A program made the position numbers and the translations under genes. The notes under the pieces are model-generated. The model ran no database searches, was not told where the DNA came from, and saw only the letters and a program-made list of their open reading frames with translations. A DNA stretch of 14,998 nucleotides from Lentisphaeria bacterium (GTDB lineage: Bacteria > Verrucomicrobiota > Lentisphaeria > Oligosphaerales > Oligosphaeraceae): contig JAKSPA010000012.1 of assembly GCA_024405235.1 (NCBI GenBank), positions 1 to 14,998 on the forward strand, written 5' to 3'. The number at the start of each line of letters is the position of its first letter. Position 1 is the first letter of the stretch. Of the stretch, positions 13,550 to 14,998 are shown one piece after another.

Positions 13550-14832
13550 CGCAGACACGTCCGTCATCCAAATCGACCTTCATTCCATGCAACGGCGCAG
13601 TGGAAATCGGCGACCTGCTGCCGATTGTGGAGCATCCGCTCTTCCAGCGCCTGCGCAGATGCCGTCAGCTCGGTCTCAACGATCTTATCTTTCCAGGCGC
13701 GCAGCACACGCGCTTCGAACACGCCCTTGGCGTACTCGCACGCACAAGATTCGCCGCGCAGCTGCAGCACATGGATTCTGACTCAACGCGCCGTCTGGAG
13801 GTCTTTGCGCTTCTGCACGACATAGGACACGGACCATTTTCGCATCAGATCGAGCCTGCTCTCCAGAAGAACCACCATGAGCGCGGAAAGGAATGCATCA
13901 GCGAAATGGCGGCCGCAATACACTCCTGCGGAGTCTCTTCGGAAGATGTGATCTCCATGCTGAACGGCAAAGACCCTCTCGCCTTCTGGGTCTCCGACAG
14001 AAATCTCGGAACAGACAAACTCGACTATCTGGAACGCGACGCATACCATATCGGCTTCGCTGGCGGCCCTTCCATCGAAACCATTCAGCGACAGACCATC
14101 ATCGCGCCTGATGTCGGCGGGCTGGCCCTTAAAGAAAAATTCATCGAAGAGGGAAAGCGCCTGCAGAAATTCTACTCGTACCTGCATCAGCATGGCTATC
14201 TCAACAAGACAGCGCTCGCAGCGCAGCGCATGCTCCAGCGCGCCATACAGGAAGAACTGCTGCTATGCGACAATCCTGCCGCGCTCAGCGAAAAGCTGTG
14301 GCCCATGACCGACGACGAGCTGATGCAGTGGCTCCATCGCGCAAAATCGGCACTGGCAAGACGATACTGCACCGCACTGGCCAACCGCAGCCTCTACCGC
14401 ACGTGTCTCTGCATCAAACCAGACGGCTATGGCTATGTCGAAAACACCGTCGACAAACCCATCGCGCTTCTGGAATGGCCGCGGCAACGACTCTCAAGAC
14501 TATCCAACGCACTCGCGACTCTGCCGAAACTGCGGCAGATAGAAGACGAACTCGCAACCGCCGCAGGACTGCCGCCTGGCGCGCTCCTGCTTGCGGCCAT
14601 GCCGTACTTCACTAAGCTCCTTCCAAAGGATCTTCGCATCGCCAACGGCGGCGACAACGACTACTGGCTCTTCGAAAAGGACAAAGACCACAGAGCTTCG
14701 CTCGAAAGCGATTATCTGCGCACATTCGCCGTCAGACTCACGGTTCCTGAAGCGCATCGCACTCGATTGTCAAAGTCACCTGCACCGCTTCTGGAAGTCC
14801 TTGAAGCGCACACCGCCAATTCTGGCAATTGA
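13546..14832 (+). CDS. HD-domain phosphohydrolase (COG1078-like, YwfO/dNTPase relative)
   Basis: A 428-residue protein of the HD superfamily. The metal-site set is complete: H59 in GAQHTRFEHALGV, H91-D92 in LLHDIGHGPFSH, and D157 in TDKLDYLERD. The layout (early HTRFEH, HDIGHGPFSH, then D.LDYL.RD) matches COG1078 proteins such as Bacillus YwfO and is related to SAMHD1 and dGTPases. These hydrolyse dNTPs in the members studied, but the substrate here is not shown. The C-terminal half (about 200-428) is mostly helical with no recognised domain. The start at 13546 uses the ATGA overlap with trmB; an in-frame ATG at 13498 lies in trmB coding sequence and would add 16 residues unlike the family. 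No clear terminator follows the stop. Confidence 0.88.
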   Translation: MTQTRPSSKSTFIPCNGAVEIGDLLPIVEHPLFQRLRRCRQLGLNDLIFPGAQHTRFEHALGVLARTRFAAQLQHMDSDSTRRLEVFALLHDIGHGPFSHQIEPALQKNHHERGKECISEMAAAIHSCGVSSEDVISMLNGKDPLAFWVSDRNLGTDKLDYLERDAYHIGFAGGPSIETIQRQTIIAPDVGGLALKEKFIEEGKRLQKFYSYLHQHGYLNKTALAAQRMLQRAIQEELLLCDNPAALSEKLWPMTDDELMQWLHRAKSALARRYCTALANRSLYRTCLCIKPDGYGYVENTVDKPIALLEWPRQRLSRLSNALATLPKLRQIEDELATAAGLPPGALLLAAMPYFTKLLPKDLRIANGGDNDYWLFEKDKDHRASLESDYLRTFAVRLTVPEAHRTRLSKSPAPLLEVLEAHTANSGN

Positions 14833-14998
14833 GGCAACTCCTTCCGCGAACTCAACGAATACCTTAAATCGTAGCTTTAACCTGTTGATGTGTGAAAAGA
14901 GCGTCAGAAATGGCCTATTTTGATGTGTTTTGCCGTCAAGGGATATATATACGCAAAAAGGCATGAAATGCAACAGCGGCCATTCTAGGCCCTCTAGC
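14833..14998. promoter_or_regulatory. Right-edge intergenic region with a possible promoter and direct repeat
   Basis: These 166 bases are AT-richer than the genes. TTGATGTGT occurs twice, 35 bp apart (14885-14893 and 14920-14928). The second copy supplies a -35-like TTGATG 18 bases before TATATA (14944-14949). An ATG at 14963 opens a frame that runs off the window after 12 codons, so a gene may begin here. A weak stem near 14829-14853 lacks a T-run and is not a convincing terminator. Nothing else is recognised. Confidence 0.3.

Noticed and set aside
14829..14853. Stem TTGAG...CTCAA after the HD gene
   Set aside because: Five base pairs around a loop of about 15 bases with no T-run is too weak for a terminator call.
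1..14998. CRISPR arrays, tRNA or rRNA genes, insertion sequences, toxin-antitoxin or defence genes
   Set aside because: No regular repeat-spacer pattern, transposase, terminal inverted repeats, tRNA-like cloverleaf or defence-type domain was seen on either strand.

Overview
The window looks like ordinary chromosomal sequence from an uncultured Gram-negative bacterium, with roughly 55-57% GC by eye. The best guess is the PVC group (Lentisphaerota, Kiritimatiellota or Verrucomicrobiota). This rests on an ExbB/ExbD/TonB-type energy module (a Gram-negative envelope trait), RNase Y, a membrane-anchored TPR-like protein with a wording I associate with PVC genomes, and many start codons without a Shine-Dalgarno sequence. 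The taxonomic call is an inference and not certain.

Layout. Left part, minus strand (1-1904): threonine synthase (thrC), then a rarA gene that breaks off after about 114 codons at an AT-rich junction near the window edge. A 151-bp divergent intergenic region (1905-2055) separates this from a long plus-strand run. It holds a perfect 17-bp dyad just upstream of a -10-like box, plus a 9-bp direct repeat. The plus-strand run begins with a DJ-1/PfpI protein (2056-2613), an ABC-2-type permease with no ATPase nearby (2663-4255) and a membrane-anchored TPR-like protein (4289-5944). Next come an ExbB-like channel protein, an ExbD-like protein and a TonB-like protein (5997-7906), then a small membrane zinc-ribbon protein (7949-8230). 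After these is a housekeeping block: rsmD (16S rRNA methylation), 5-formyl-THF cyclo-ligase and rny (RNase Y). An Lrp/AsnC regulator overlaps a class I aminotransferase, resembling the Bacillus AlaR-AlaT pair. A hairpin plus T-run separates these from trmB and an HD-domain phosphohydrolase, which overlap by ATGA.

How the genes work together. Genes are tightly packed, and several neighbours overlap by 4-29 bp, suggesting translational coupling. The envelope block (permease, TPR protein, ExbB-ExbD-TonB-like, zinc ribbon) is the least ordinary part. The ExbB-like protein keeps its two channel threonines and the TonB-like protein keeps a histidine in its membrane segment, but the ExbD-like protein has no acidic residue in its transmembrane helix, where the family normally has its essential aspartate. 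No CRISPR array, tRNA, rRNA, insertion sequence or defence system was seen. No gene-free stretch exceeds about 170 bases.
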